Positions 21,830 to 33,297 of a DNA stretch of 64,000 bases are shown here, in pieces; the first letter of the stretch is position 1, and each line of letters starts with the position of its first letter. Made by a program: the position numbers and the translations under genes. The notes under the pieces were generated by a model. The model worked only from the letters and a program-made list of their open reading frames with translations. It searched no databases and was not told the origin of the DNA. This DNA comes from Sceloporus undulatus. Taxonomy: Eukaryota > Chordata > Lepidosauria > Squamata > Phrynosomatidae. The DNA lies in the NCBI RefSeq assembly GCF_019175285.1, contig NC_056524.1, positions 166,142,946-166,206,945 of the forward strand. Direction: 5' to 3'.

Positions 21830-23526
21830 TAAAGCTTCCATCTCTGAGGGTGTCAAGATGTAGCATATTATCCTCTAGCAATGCAACCAGCTTGCACTTG
21901 CTGCCAGTATAGTTATTCACATCTTCAGCCAAGAAAGAAACTGCAGATGTTGCAAGTCACTGGGGCATCTTCCTCATCCATGTTCAATTGTCCTAGATAG
22001 GTAATCATAGCCCATCAAACTCCCCAGCTAAATGCCATGTAAAATGCAGGTTGTTCTTGTTTTATTAGCCAAGCTAATAAATAGTGTAGAATAGTTTGAG
22101 GGAACATGGAAACCACAGCATGGTCTTCCTCTCTTGTTTTCTTTAAACTACACATTCAGCATAAAGAATTAAGATTCCCTATTGACTAGCATCCACTGAC
22201 ATTCCTAGGATCATGCCTGCCAAGGATTTCGGGGGAGAGCTCAAGAGGCAGCCCCTCTCAAACGTGATCCAGTTTGTGTCAACCTAGTGTCATATATGCA
22301 AGTCTAGAGTTACTGCTGTACTGGGTTCCAAATTTAAACACTCCCCTCCCCCAGATGTCTCTCTTCACCTGAAAACAGAACTTCCCTCCATCTCCTCTCC
22401 TTGTGAGAGAGGGCAAATAGGAAGAGAAGCAGACAAAACAATCTAGATATGGGGAGCATTCCTTACAAATACTAACACCCCTTGAAGGTCTGCAAGGATT
22501 ACAAGGGAATCTTCTAAAAGCCAGATAGTTTCCAGAACAGCCTGCATGGAGTAACACTGATGGTTCATGGTCTTTAAACCAATTTAGATAGAGATGTATA
22601 AATTCTTTACCTTCGGTAAGGTCAGACTTTATGTTTGCAAGATCTGCTCTGATATTTAGAACTGCAGCCACAAACTGCAACTTGGTGCTGGGAGTAGAGC
22701 CAGTTACTTCTGTCTAATGAGCTGTATACTTACAAGACATGCACGTACATACTGAAATCTACATTCAGGTTACTACAGATCAGAAATTTTAAAAGAGTAA
22801 TGGGGGGAGGGGGGATGAGGAAGATAAGTAACCCTGGTTGCTATTGTTACAGATTCAGAAAAGGTTGCTGATCAAATGCAAATAATCTACCAATCTTCCA
22901 GTAGCTCCCAATCTATCCTTCTGCTTACCTTTCTAAAACTGCTATGGTCTCCTTGACTGTAGTCTTGTTGATGTTTTATAATTTACTTTGACCAGACACA
23001 ATTTCTATGAAGGAATTCATTATTCCAATGCTATGGTCAAATATAGAAATTTATCTGGATTGTGAAAGTCAAAATATGGTGGATGAAGGGAACATCCCTT
23101 TCCCATCAGGTAGTAGAAACTGAACATTTCATTTATATAAATCTTCCCTATTTTGAAGGAACACGGTTATTGGCACTTTGATTTTTTTTTGTTCCCCAAA
23201 ATTGTTGCTGTCTGTCCAAGTTATCTAAATTTGGCTCTCACATAATTTTTCTTTCTGATTTAATGTGTATAGTAGGTTTTTAAATTTTTACTTAGCAATA
23301 TTTGTGGCTAGTTAGGTAAAAACAAATTAGTGTCCACACACATATGTGGCAACATAGGCTATGCTTCCATCCTATACTAACAGAAGGAAAGGACCTTTTG
23401 TAACATACAGTACAGCTTTATTTGCCGTATTCTACTCTTTTATGATTTTACTCTTCTGGTTAAAATGTATTCATTACTATGGAAACACTGCTGCCACTGA
23501 GTGTCATTATTGAGACATTTAAAGTA
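21830..23526. other. Intergenic, nothing recognised
   Basis: Minus-strand frames at 21645-21932 and 22279-22680 show no known domain. No repeat boundaries found. Confidence 0.35.
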
Positions 23527-23719
23527 CAGTCCTCCCTCTGTTCTTGCGGACCTGGGATCCATGCCTCTTGATTATCCAAGGGGGATGAACGGAGGGAATT
23601 AAAATGGTGCGCACCCTCATTCAAGCCAACAGGGCTTGAATATGACCTGTTTTTCATTTTCATGCATGTGGAGAGGGGGTGTCCGGAATGGATCCCCTGC
23701 AAAAACAGGAGAAGGATTG
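23527..23719. mobile_element. Tigger-like MITE
   Basis: TA-flanked (23525-23526, 23720-23721). Starts CAGTCCTCCCTCTGTTCTTG and ends GAGAAGGATTG. Inner GGACCTGGGATCCATGCC and GGAATGGATCCCCTGC form inverted arms. Confidence 0.6.
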
Positions 23720-25697
23720 TATTGTGCAATCATTTAATACACATTTCTGAAATGGATGAATTGGCAAAACGTGTCCAAGATCCTATATCAAACTGGTGGA
23801 ACCTTAACTCTGATTCTTCCCTTTCCATCCCAGAGCAACTGACTGTTTCAATGCTGGATTGGGACGCCTCTGCCAATTACTGCCTGGGATACGATGTGTG
23901 TTTGGGCAGCATCTGGTTGTGGTTCTGCAGCCAGAGAAAAGATTCTAGCCATGGGGCTGTAGTTCCACAGGCTTTCAAAAGATCAACTGTAGAAGTTGTG
24001 CAAAGAGGTACTCAGTGCCTCCTTGAATTATGAACACAAAAGCACATATACTGGCATAACAGGAGCTTGCACCAGCACATATCATGAAGAAGATTCTGGC
24101 CTGGGCTTTCACATATAAAATCAATCACCATTATTTATTGGAAACACTACATGCTAATTTATCCCTTCTACAAAAATTCTAATGTACATCACTATATAAA
24201 GTACATCTTTTCACAGAGTAAAAATCTATGGCTTTGCATCACAGTAAGGTTTCATTCTGTATATTCCTCATGATAGTAAAGTAGTTCTCCACTGTATGCA
24301 TGCCGAGCAACCAAAGGCAGAAGGGAAAATTTTGACTGAATCTATCCTATCTAACCTGACCAAAACGTGTAGCCTGTTGTTAGTATATTGAAGGTGAAAA
24401 TGTTCAGATGGGGCAATGGCTGCAGAAGCCTAAATTGGCTACAGCTGGAGTCCAGAGCAGCAGCCGGATACTCAAGGTCAACTGAGCAGGACTAAATGTA
24501 AATATGCTGTCTTCAGTCTGAAGAGGGATTGGTGTCTATGGTGCATAGCAACTTGTATAGGAAGAGGCTGGACTTAGTGGTCGCCTCATGGTAATACTGT
24601 ATATATGGAAAACGCTGTTCTGGTGGATTGTGGGAGTTTGGAGATAGAGTTTTTGTATAGTAGTGACTAGCTCATGTTTATTTGAAACAAAGTAATAAAG
24701 CCCTCTAAGGAGTGAAGTACTGGAGAGTGATTCTTTGATTCAGCAGCTGTCTCTCCAGGCATTGTTCCAGCAAGCTGAAAGCTTATATTTGAAGTTTCGC
24801 TCTGTTCCTATGTTGGAAAGATAACCCACATCTTCATCCATTTGGCACCGGACCAGAATCACAGGCAAGGTTCATCACCTCAAATATCTACCTATCTACT
24901 AAGAAATAAAGAATAAGGATTTAAGATAGAAGTATTCCTTTACAGGTAAAGAAAGAGAAGCAATAAGCCTTGTTTGCTGTTTATCCAAAATCCCACTGGA
25001 TAGTTATGAATGCATAATAAAGAGTTACATTCGTGACTGCTTCGTATTCATAATCTGTCATTTAGGAGATACACAGGGACTGTGAAAATCCCCATTTATT
25101 GGTCAGTAGTCACTGCAATCATTTGGGATCTGTTCTCTTATTACTTAGGAAGCACTTGATGTTCTCACACAGAAATGTTTCTGAACGTCACAACAGAGTT
25201 TGCTTGTGTAAGGCAGTGGGAACATTAGTCAGCCACCTCTTGAGTGACGGGGAATGGACCCCTGTCAACTGCAGTGGCTACTTACCAGTAAATGGACCAG
25301 GATTCGGTAAGTAGCTACATAATTACTGTGGTTATGTATCAGCATAGTGCATAGACATTTCTGGCCATTAACTCAGCTTGTTATTCCAGTTGGCACATGT
25401 GCATAATATTACTGTCAATTTATAAATACAGTCAATAGTAACTCACCTTGGTTCAAAGCCTGTAGCAAATTGCCTCTATTACCAGTAAGGGGGGAAATTT
25501 AAAGTAAGAAATCTGACAGTAAATTGTATAAGTGAATGACTTAATTACTAATTTTCTAGCATAATAGTTTGTCATAAGTTTGTTAAATGCAGTCTTCCTT
25601 ACTGAATATTATTATTCAGTTTTTTTCAATGATGCTATGGTCATGTATTTAAGAGCTTTAATTAAAGACAATACATAACAAGAAATGATTTAATTAT
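23720..25697. other. Intergenic between the two gene ends
   Basis: Minor unassigned sequence. 24600-24830 has an AATAAA and a mild LTR-like look but no defined ends. No gene supported. Confidence 0.35.
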
Positions 25698-26788
25698 TTT
25701 ATTCTTCATTAAATAAACTTTCTTTGGCTCAGCCAGTTGAAATGTGTTCTAGCACATGTGAGCAGTTTCATATGAAACCTGGAGAGGGCAGAAAGATCCA
25801 CACTAATCAAACACAAAACAGTCTAGTCTTTTACAATAGTTAACATTACAAAGACATATCTGCAATCACTGTGAATGTATGAATGGACTCAGACATGTGC
25901 ATCTTTAACAAATGTGCCACAAAACATGAAAAACACACACAATGAGACAACATTTGATAAAGTCCTTTTAATGGAAAATGTAAAACCCCTTTTAACTTTC
26001 AATGTACAAAGCATGTTTAACACTTGCACTTTTAACAAATTAAAGCAAGCCAATGTTTAAAAAAATACATCATTGAATGTATATATGTATATATTTACAT
26101 AGCATATTAAGTTTAATATTTAACTTTAAAAGTTCACATAAATTTTTACCAAAATGAGACAAATTTTAAATAAATTACACCTTTTTGAAAATGTTTAATT
26201 GTACACTGAATAGCTTCAATAAAATACTGAAGTGTCTGTAATATCTATTTTATATACTTTATATTGTACAAACTTTACAGTTATTTGGCAGTAAATTTTC
26301 AGATAATGACATGACTGCTGTGCGGATTCAGCAATATCCCGATGCAGGCAATAGCTGGTGTTTGTGTCCTACTCTCACAGTAACTGTCTCAATGTAGTGA
26401 AAAATATCCAAGTTATTTTAACCAAACTGTACAAATCACATTTACATTTGATCAACAATAGAGCATAGAATTCTGTGTTTTCCAAAAATAAATACATCTT
26501 AAATTTCTGACAATTTGAAAATTTAATTTACACTATAATACATAACAGCAGTGTGCTGCTTAGAGTTTTCGATTTCTAAAAAAACCTCACAAGTTTTAAA
26601 TCACAACAGCTGTGATGAGAAGCTATTATGTTGTAGTGTCAGTAGCAAGTAAATACAAGAAACATATTTTCTTGGCACTGATGGTTCGTGCAGCTTATAT
26701 TAGTGAGCAGATCCTTTACCATAGAGAAAAGTATGATAAAGAATCTGAAAAATTCTGCAGACCCAAATAGGAAAAAATAAGCACATGC
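25698..26788 (-). other. JMJD1C: JMJD1C 3' UTR with polyadenylation signal
   Basis: AT-rich, repeat-poor sequence after the JMJD1C stop on the minus strand. AATAAA on the minus strand lies at 25698-25703, and other AATAAA-like words occur at 26050-26250, so the true end is not fixed. The low repeat content compared with the flanks suggests a conserved UTR. Confidence 0.5.
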
Positions 26789-26878
26789 TTAATTGTCTTC
26801 TCCATCTTCTGTTTCGTGTTCATGAATCTTCAAAGCTTTCACTATTTCCTTAACTGCATGATATAAGATATTTTTAAT
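26789..26878 (-). CDS. JMJD1C: JMJD1C terminal coding exon (15th in window)
   Basis: Codes IKNILYHAVKEIVKALKIHE and then HETEDGEDN before a TAA stop. Matches the family C-terminus (human as recalled: VKNILYHAVKEMVRALKIHE, ending VEDMEEN). Acceptor TTTTCAG. Confidence 0.96.
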   Translation of the reverse strand: MKNILYHAVKEIVKALKIHEHETEDGEDN

Positions 26879-27296
26879 CTGAAAAAAATAAATTCAACGA
26901 GATAAATGACTGAGCACAGCACCAGAGGATGTAAGAGAAGATATATGAATAGAAGACCAGTTCTTTAAATTAGGTACTTATAAAAGAATGACTTTTATAA
27001 ATAAAACATAGTTCATGGACTCACATTTGCCCTAATCTTTTTCTAAAGCAGAAAGTAATATATGCTTTAGTCTAGATTCACCTCTGTCTCTCTGTCTTAA
27101 GATCTCACTGGGCTACTTTACATAGGAGAGGAAGAGAGAGAAAATACACAAGCCCAATGTGCATTACTCATACCAAATACAGAAAAGCTAATATGATTGT
27201 GAAACTATCACATCTAAAAATGATTCCTGCTGTCACTCATTCTAAATGGATATTAGTGAGGAATATTTCACCAGAAATGAAGAATGCATTTATTAC

Positions 27297-27428
27297 CTGC
27301 AGCTTATCATCATAATTGATTTCTTCCTTTGAGAGCCTCAGTTCTTGTGTTAAGTGGAATGACTGTACAAGGTGTTCTGGAGACACAAAGTCTTCAGTTA
27401 CTTGAATACAGCTATGAAAATTCTGTAC
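27297..27428 (-). CDS. JMJD1C: JMJD1C coding exon 14 (end of JmjC)
   Basis: 44 codons, phase 0 at both sides: VQNFHSCIQVTEDFVSPEHL then VQSFHLTQELRLSKEE. Closes the JmjC fold after the last iron-binding His. Acceptor CTACTTAG, donor GTAATA. Confidence 0.97.
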
Positions 27429-29775
27429 CTAAGTAGAACAAAGCAAAAAATATTCCAAATTGTTCTTGGGCAGAGATAAGAAGCTGGCTGTATAGGGAAG
27501 AACAGATTACTCACTTGTAACTGTGGTTCTTTGAGTGGTCATCTGTGTCCTCACATAATTGGGTACTGCGCCTGCGCAGAGACTCCATTCGAAGCTGAAA
27601 AGCTGAGCAGATTGGCGGTAGCACCACCCACTCCCATGTACTGAGCATGCCCAGTCCTGCCAATCTACCTCCTTCTTGAGTTCAAGTCCGCCGCAAAAAC
27701 ATGGCAGGGACCTGACTGAGGGGAGGTAGGGCGGGATTTGTGTGAGGGCACAGATGACCACTTGGAGAACCACAGTTACAGGTGAGTAACCTGTTCATCT
27801 TCTTCGTGGTCTCTGTGCCTCACACAACTGGGTGACTAAAAAGATAACCTAAGGAGGTGGGAAGGTCACTGCAAAATAGAGGAAAGGACAGCACAACCAA
27901 AACTGGCATCTCGATGAGATCTGGAATCTAACCGGTAGTGTCGAACAAAAGTAGAAGTTTGGGACCACGTGGCTGCCTTGCAGACATCAGGTAGAGGGAC
28001 GCCTCTTAGGAAAGCAGCAGAGGAAGCAACAGCCCTGGTTGAGTGTGAACATAGACCAAGAGGAAGAGGGCGTTTGGCCAGCTCATAAGCCAGAAAAATA
28101 GTCTAAGCAATTCTGCACAAAGATTGGTGCAGAAACAAGGTGGCCCTTTCTGGATCCACCATAACAAATGAACAACTTGTTAGTTGAACTGAACTTAGCA
28201 GAACGTTGGACATAAAACGCCAAAGCACGGTGAACATCCAGCATGTACATAGTCTTTTCGAGAGGTGTAGACGGGTCTGGGTAGAATAATGTCCTGAGAA
28301 AGGTGGAAAGGGGAAACCACCTTAGGGAGGAATGAGATGTCTGGTCTGAGAACCACTTTGTCTCTGTGGAAAACAAGAAAAGGCTCATCAGAGCGCAGCG
28401 CCATCAATTCATTAGCACGTCTGGCTGAAGTAATGGCCACAAGGAAAGACACTTTTAGTGTCAACAGTCTTAGAGAGGCCGAGCCCAAGGGTTCAAAGGG
28501 AGGCCTAGTTAATTGCGTAAGCACCAAAGATAAAGACCAGGTCAGGGCCAAAGGAGGCATCGGAGGATAGAGATGATGGAGGTCTTTGAAGAACCTTTTC
28601 ATAGTCGGCGAAGCGAAAAGGAGAGCTGATGGTGAACCGGGAGGTTGGTTGGCGACAATGGCAGACAAATAAGACTTTGAGAGAGAAGGAGGCCAAACCT
28701 TGATCACGAAGGTGTAAAAGGAAGTGTAAGGCTGTAGAAAGGCTCACAGGACTGGAGGGTTCCATTTGTAGGAATAGGGATCGTTTAGTAAAGTCTCTTC
28801 TAGAGACTGACAAGACCCTGGGTAATTCTGGAGAGTTTAAGATGCTCCAAGCTGTCAGATGTAGACTGAGGAGGTCTGGATGAAGGGCTGCTCTGTGAGA
28901 GTGAGACAGAAGGTCCAGCCAACTCAAGAGTTTGAAGTAATGACCTCTGGATAGGTGGAGCAGGGGTGTGTGAACCAGGATTGCCTTGGCCAGAATCACG
29001 TTGGCTGTGTCCCTGGCCATCTTGGTCACAACCTTTGCTACAAGTGGTAGTGGAAGGAAGGCATAGAGGAAGTTGCGGTTCCAACTGCATAGGAATGCAT
29101 CTCCCAGGGAGCTGTATCCCCTGCCTGCCCTGGTGCAGAATTGTGGGCACTGGGCATTGTCAGGAATGGCAAAGAGGTCCAAGGATGGAGTCCCCCATTG
29201 GGAGGCGAGAAGTTGGAAGACTTGAGCAGACAGCATCCATTCGTGTTGAAGGACCTTGTCCCTGCTGAGAGAGTCCGCCAAGACATTGTCTTTGGTAGTG
29301 AGATGAATCGCCACCAGGTGGATGGAGCGATGATGGCACCAAGTCCAAAGTTGTTGGGCCAGATGAAGTAGGACAGAGGAATGTGTGCCACCTTGTTTCT
29401 TGATATAACAGACTGTTCTTGTGTCGTCTGTTACCACTTGTACAACTCTGTGAAGGAGATGGGTTTGAAGGCATGAAAGGCCTTGATCACAGCCAGGAGC
29501 TCGAGGGCGTTGATGTGCATCTCTCTCGATAACGAGTGACGTAGGATCCCGAGAAATGAGGTGAGCTGAATCTGTATCCGTCCCGGTCTCAAGTTGAAGG
29601 GGACCTGTGGACTTTGGTTGGCGACTGCCTTTGAGGAGGTGGTGGCGAAAAGGAGAGTGTGTATGTTCTCAATGGAGTTGCCAGGATCTGCGCCGGTACC
29701 GTAGCTGGAAAAGGAGGCAGTGTAGAGATTGTCGTTGGGACCAGAGTAGTGACAGGTGATGGTGTAGGCATAGAA

Positions 29776-29990
29776 GGACAGGTTGCTTACCTGTAACGGT
29801 ATTTCTTCGAGTGGTCATCTGCGAGTACATACAAATGGGTTTCACTGCGCCTGCGAAGTGCTGCTCGGAACCTTCTGGAATCACTGGGCAGAGTTTACTC
29901 TGCAACATATTGAAACTTTTTGGCGGTAACTCCGCCCACCCGTTATAAGGCCCCTGCCTTCCTGCTCTTTTCCCCAGTTCCGCAATTTTT
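29776..29990. repeat. DIRS inverted terminal repeat, left
   Basis: The plus strand shares TGGAATCACTGGGCAGAGTT and TTTTTGGCGGTAACTCCGCC with the complement of the right end at 35857-36034. It forms the 3' terminus in coding orientation. Confidence 0.9.
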
Positions 29991-30047
29991 CCGCCAAGCA
30001 GGCGATGGAAAGAGCCAATGAGAGCAGGACACTGAGGGGACGGACGG

Positions 30048-30151
30048 GTGGGATTTGTATGTATTCACAGATGACCACTCGAAGAAATACCGTTACAGGT
30101 AAGCAACCTGTCCTTCTTCTTCGTGGTCTCTGCGAATCATACAAATGGGTT
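30048..30151. repeat. DIRS internal complementary region
   Basis: The reverse complement reads right-end sequence (AAACCCATTTGTATGATTCG) followed without a gap by left-end sequence (GGACAGGTTGCTTACCTG). In DIRS elements this region templates completion of the circular DNA intermediate. Confidence 0.9.
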
Positions 30152-30425
30152 TAGACTGACAAGCTTAGGTATGCGGCGGAGGGAGTGTCCTGAGACCAAA
30201 GCTATGGTGAACCAAAGGTATATTTATTACAATAAAACACCTTGAACAATAAAAGAGTCAGTCTTTTTGTTCATGCACAGATCAACATAGCAATAACATT
30301 GCTAAACCTGAGGCAACAGAGGTCATGCAAGACCGATCCCATAGAACTTGTGCAAACCAACATTCAACAAAATGTAAACAGAATCAACTGTACATAAGTT
30401 GAAAACACAACCCTCAGTAGTGCAG

Positions 30426-31244
30426 TCAATGCAACCCTGAAACCAACACAGCCCTCCCGAAGGCTGTGTCTCGGATGGCCCTGGTGTCCAACCTGTAGTG
30501 TTTGATAAAAGCTAGAGGTTGGGACCAGACAGCAGCCTTGCAGACATCCTCCAAGGGAATCCCCGACAGGAATGCAGAGGATGCTGACATTGCCCTTGTG
30601 GAATGAGACCGAACCCTGCCCGGGAGAGGTTTGCCCAATAGTTCATAGCAGAGGTGGATGGTACCAGCCACCCATTTGGAAAACCTCTGCGTAGACACGG
30701 GCAACCCCTTCTTCGGTTCCGAGTAGCATTGGAAAAGTCTCTTGGACCGACTGGAGGCAGCAGTTCTGTCCAAATAAAACGCCAGTGCTCTCCTGACATC
30801 AAGGGAGTGCAGGCGTCGCTCCGCATCCGAAGTCGGGTTGGATGCAAGAGTGGGCAACACAATGTCTTGGCACATGTGGAAGGCAGACACAACCTTCGGC
30901 AAGAAGGTAATGTCCGTACGGAGGACCACCTTGTCCTTGTGGAACCTCAGGAATGACTGGTCCCTCCGTAAAGCACAGAGTTCGCCCGCACGGCGGGCAG
31001 AGTTGTTGGCCACAAGAAAGGCGGTTTTCCAAGTCAATAGTCTCAAGTCCGCTGTGGCCATAGGTTCAAAGGGCTTGGATTGGAGGGCGGACAGTACCGT
31101 CTCCAAGCTCCAAGCCGGCGTTGGTACCGACACAGGAGGATACAGGTTGGCACAACCCTTCAGGAACCCTTTCACCAAAGGGTCCTTGAAGAAAGAAACC
31201 CTCCCCCGAACTGGTATTTGGCACAAATGGCAGATAGGTAGCAT
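30426..31244 (-). CDS. DIRS tyrosine recombinase region (fossil element)
   Basis: The frame shows RRAGELCALRRDQSFLRF, the segment with the first catalytic Arg. It also shows SHSTRAMSASSAFLSG (HxxR-type motif) and FIKHYRLDTRAI with the candidate nucleophile Tyr. An N-terminal core-binding segment lies just upstream in an overlapping frame (to about 31460), as is common in DIRS. Part of the 29773-36034 element. Confidence 0.88.
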   Translation of the reverse strand: MLPICHLCQIPVRGRVSFFKDPLVKGFLKGCANLYPPVSVPTPAWSLETVLSALQSKPFEPMATADLRLLTWKTAFLVANNSARRAGELCALRRDQSFLRFHKDKVVLRTDITFLPKVVSAFHMCQDIVLPTLASNPTSDAERRLHSLDVRRALAFYLDRTAASSRSKRLFQCYSEPKKGLPVSTQRFSKWVAGTIHLCYELLGKPLPGRVRSHSTRAMSASSAFLSGIPLEDVCKAAVWSQPLAFIKHYRLDTRAIRDTAFGRAVLVSGLH

Positions 31245-31443
31245 TTGATGGATGTGAGGGACAACTCCTCATCCAAAAGTGCCATCAAAAACTCCAGCAC
31301 CACTGGAGTGGACACCTGAGCAGGAGACAAGCCCTTTTGGCCAAGGAAGAGGCCAAATCTCCTCCACTTCAGGGCATAGGACCGCTGGGTGGAAGGTTTC
31401 CTCGCAGCCAGGATCACTGTCCTCACCGACTCCGGCAAAGCAG

Positions 31444-32406
31444 TCAGGGCTGTATCCTCCAGGCTACCAGCGGCAGGCTGTCGATGTCCGGGTGGAGAAT
31501 CCGTCCGTCCTGGATCGACAGCAGGTCTGGGTGGGGATTGATGCGGAGGAAGCATCTCCTGGAGAGGTGAAGAAGGGATGCAAGCCAGGGCTGTCTCGGC
31601 CACCACGGGGTGATCAGGATCGCATGCGAGTGGTCTGTTGTCATCTTGGACACCACCCTGATGATGAGAGGGAACGGAGGGAAGGCATAGAGAAGCTCCC
31701 CCGTCCAGAGGAAGGCGAACGCGTCTCCGAGGGATCCGTCCATTCGCTTCCTGGAGCAGAACTGGGGACAGTGGCTGTTCCACCTGGTCGCGAAGAGGTC
31801 GATCCGGGGGGCTCCCCACCGATCGAAGAGGTCGCTGACCGTCTCGGGATGGAGCCTCCACTCGTGGCACACCGATGGAGATCTGCTGAGGCGGTCTGCC
31901 AACTCGTTGTCCTCCCCGGGGAGGTGGATCACCTGGAGGAGGACGCGCCTCTGGATGCACCAGTCCCAGATGCGGAGCGTGAGGTCGAGCAGGGTCCTGG
32001 ACCTGGTACCACCTTGCTTGTTGATGTAATACATCACGGTGGTGTTGTCCATCCTCAGGAGGACCACCCTTCCTGTGACGGCGAACTCGAACGCCCTCAA
32101 GGCCTTTTCCACTGCGAGCATCTCCAAAGCGTTGATGTGGAGAAGCTTGTCTTGTGCGGACCACCTGTCTTTGACGACCAAGTCGAGCAGGTGAGCGCCC
32201 CATCCCTCCAGGGATGCATCGGTTGTCAGAGTCAGTTGTGCCTGGGGCTGATGAAAAGGCATCCCGGTGCAGACGTTGCAGCTGTCGAGCCACCATCTGA
32301 GGGAAGCGGCCACCGGTCTCGGTACCGTGAGCCACTTGGACGGAGGGTCCTCCAACGGAGAGAAGACGGAGAGGAACCAGGACTGGAGAGGCCGAAGGGG
32401 TGACAA
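31444..32406 (-). CDS. DIRS RNase H and methylase-like region (fossil element)
   Basis: LTTDASLEGWGAHL, ALEMLAVEKALRAF and NTTVMYYINKQGGT carry the RNase H acidic motifs. ELADRLSRS closes the fold. The following RWGAPRIDLFATRWNSHCP and GDAFAFLWTGELLYAFPPFP are the DIRS Dam-like methylase region. Part of the 29773-36034 element. Confidence 0.9.
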   Translation of the reverse strand: MSPLRPLQSWFLSVFSPLEDPPSKWLTVPRPVAASLRWWLDSCNVCTGMPFHQPQAQLTLTTDASLEGWGAHLLDLVVKDRWSAQDKLLHINALEMLAVEKALRAFEFAVTGRVVLLRMDNTTVMYYINKQGGTRSRTLLDLTLRIWDWCIQRRVLLQVIHLPGEDNELADRLSRSPSVCHEWRLHPETVSDLFDRWGAPRIDLFATRWNSHCPQFCSRKRMDGSLGDAFAFLWTGELLYAFPPFPLIIRVVSKMTTDHSHAILITPWWPRQPWLASLLHLSRRCFLRINPHPDLLSIQDGRILHPDIDSLPLVAWRIQP

Positions 32407-32454
32407 ATGTTGTCGATGCCATGTGGCCCAGGGTGACTTGGACGTCTCTGGCTC

Positions 32455-33255
32455 TCACCCTTCTGTTGTCAAGGCCTGAAAACGGTCCGGAGGAAGGAAG
32501 GCTAAGCAGTTTTCGGAGTCGAGGATGGCCCCGATGAACTTGACCTGCCTGGTCGGTGTGAAGTGGGACTTTTCCCTGTTGACGACCAGCCCGAGGGAGT
32601 CCAAGAGGCGCAAGGCGAAGGAGACTGCCTCCTGCAGCTCGCCTTGGGATTCGGCTGCAAACAGCCAGTCGTCCAGGTAGGGAAAGACCATGAAGCCCTT
32701 CTGGTGAAGGTATGCCACCACCGGTGCCATGCACTTTGTGAAGACTCGTGGAGCCGTGGCCAAGCTGAAAGGAAGCACGTTGTAGTGGTACGAGGTGGAG
32801 CCGACAGCGAAGGCGAGGAATCTCCGGTGGGACTCTCGGATCCCGATGTGGAAGTAGGCGTCCTTCAGGTCGACGGTCGCAAACCACAGGCCCTGGTGGA
32901 GTAGAGGCAGAATGGGAGCCAAGGTTACCATTCGAAAACGGCGGTAGTCCAGGAACAAATTCAATTGTCTCAAGTCCAGGATGGGCCTGATGCCCCCATC
33001 CGCTTTCGGTACCGTGAAGTACCTGGAGAAAAAGGCCCGAGGACATTGGTCGGGCGGCAAAGGGGAGATTGCCCCTTTACCAAGCAAGGCGCGCACTTTG
33101 TCGAGAAGGGTGTCCGAGGGGGGAGTGGACATGAAGGCTCCAGTTGGTGGGAGCTCTTGGAACTCGAGGGCATAACCCCTACGGACGATGTTGAGAACCC
33201 ACGAGTCCGATGTTATGGAGGCCCAGATGTTAACAAAGGGCCTCAGAATGTCCAA
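32455..33255 (-). CDS. DIRS reverse transcriptase region (fossil element)
   Basis: RT motifs in order: FFSRYFTVPKADGGIRPILD, WFATVDLKDAYFHIGI, FSLATAPRVFTKCM and FPYLDDWLF with the catalytic YLDD. Then GLVVNREKSHFTPTRQVKFI (thumb side). The pattern with KDAYFHI and DWL is typical of DIRS1-type elements. Part of the 29773-36034 element. Confidence 0.93.
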   Translation of the reverse strand: MDILRPFVNIWASITSDSWVLNIVRRGYALEFQELPPTGAFMSTPPSDTLLDKVRALLGKGAISPLPPDQCPRAFFSRYFTVPKADGGIRPILDLRQLNLFLDYRRFRMVTLAPILPLLHQGLWFATVDLKDAYFHIGIRESHRRFLAFAVGSTSYHYNVLPFSLATAPRVFTKCMAPVVAYLHQKGFMVFPYLDDWLFAAESQGELQEAVSFALRLLDSLGLVVNREKSHFTPTRQVKFIGAILDSENCLAFLPPDRFQALTTEG

Positions 33256-33297
33256 AAAGAAGAGGGGTGAAGGAGAGACGAAGCGCGCTGCGTCCCT

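Noticed and set aside
20711-22065. Minus-strand stretch that looked like a retroposed mRNA (frames such as LVALLEDNMLHLDTLRDG)
   Set aside because: No family could be named, frames break quickly and no poly(A) tail or target duplication was found. Left as unassigned.
24600-24830. LTR-like stretch with AATAAA in the intergenic region
   Set aside because: No TG...CA boundaries, no target duplication and no related copy in the window.
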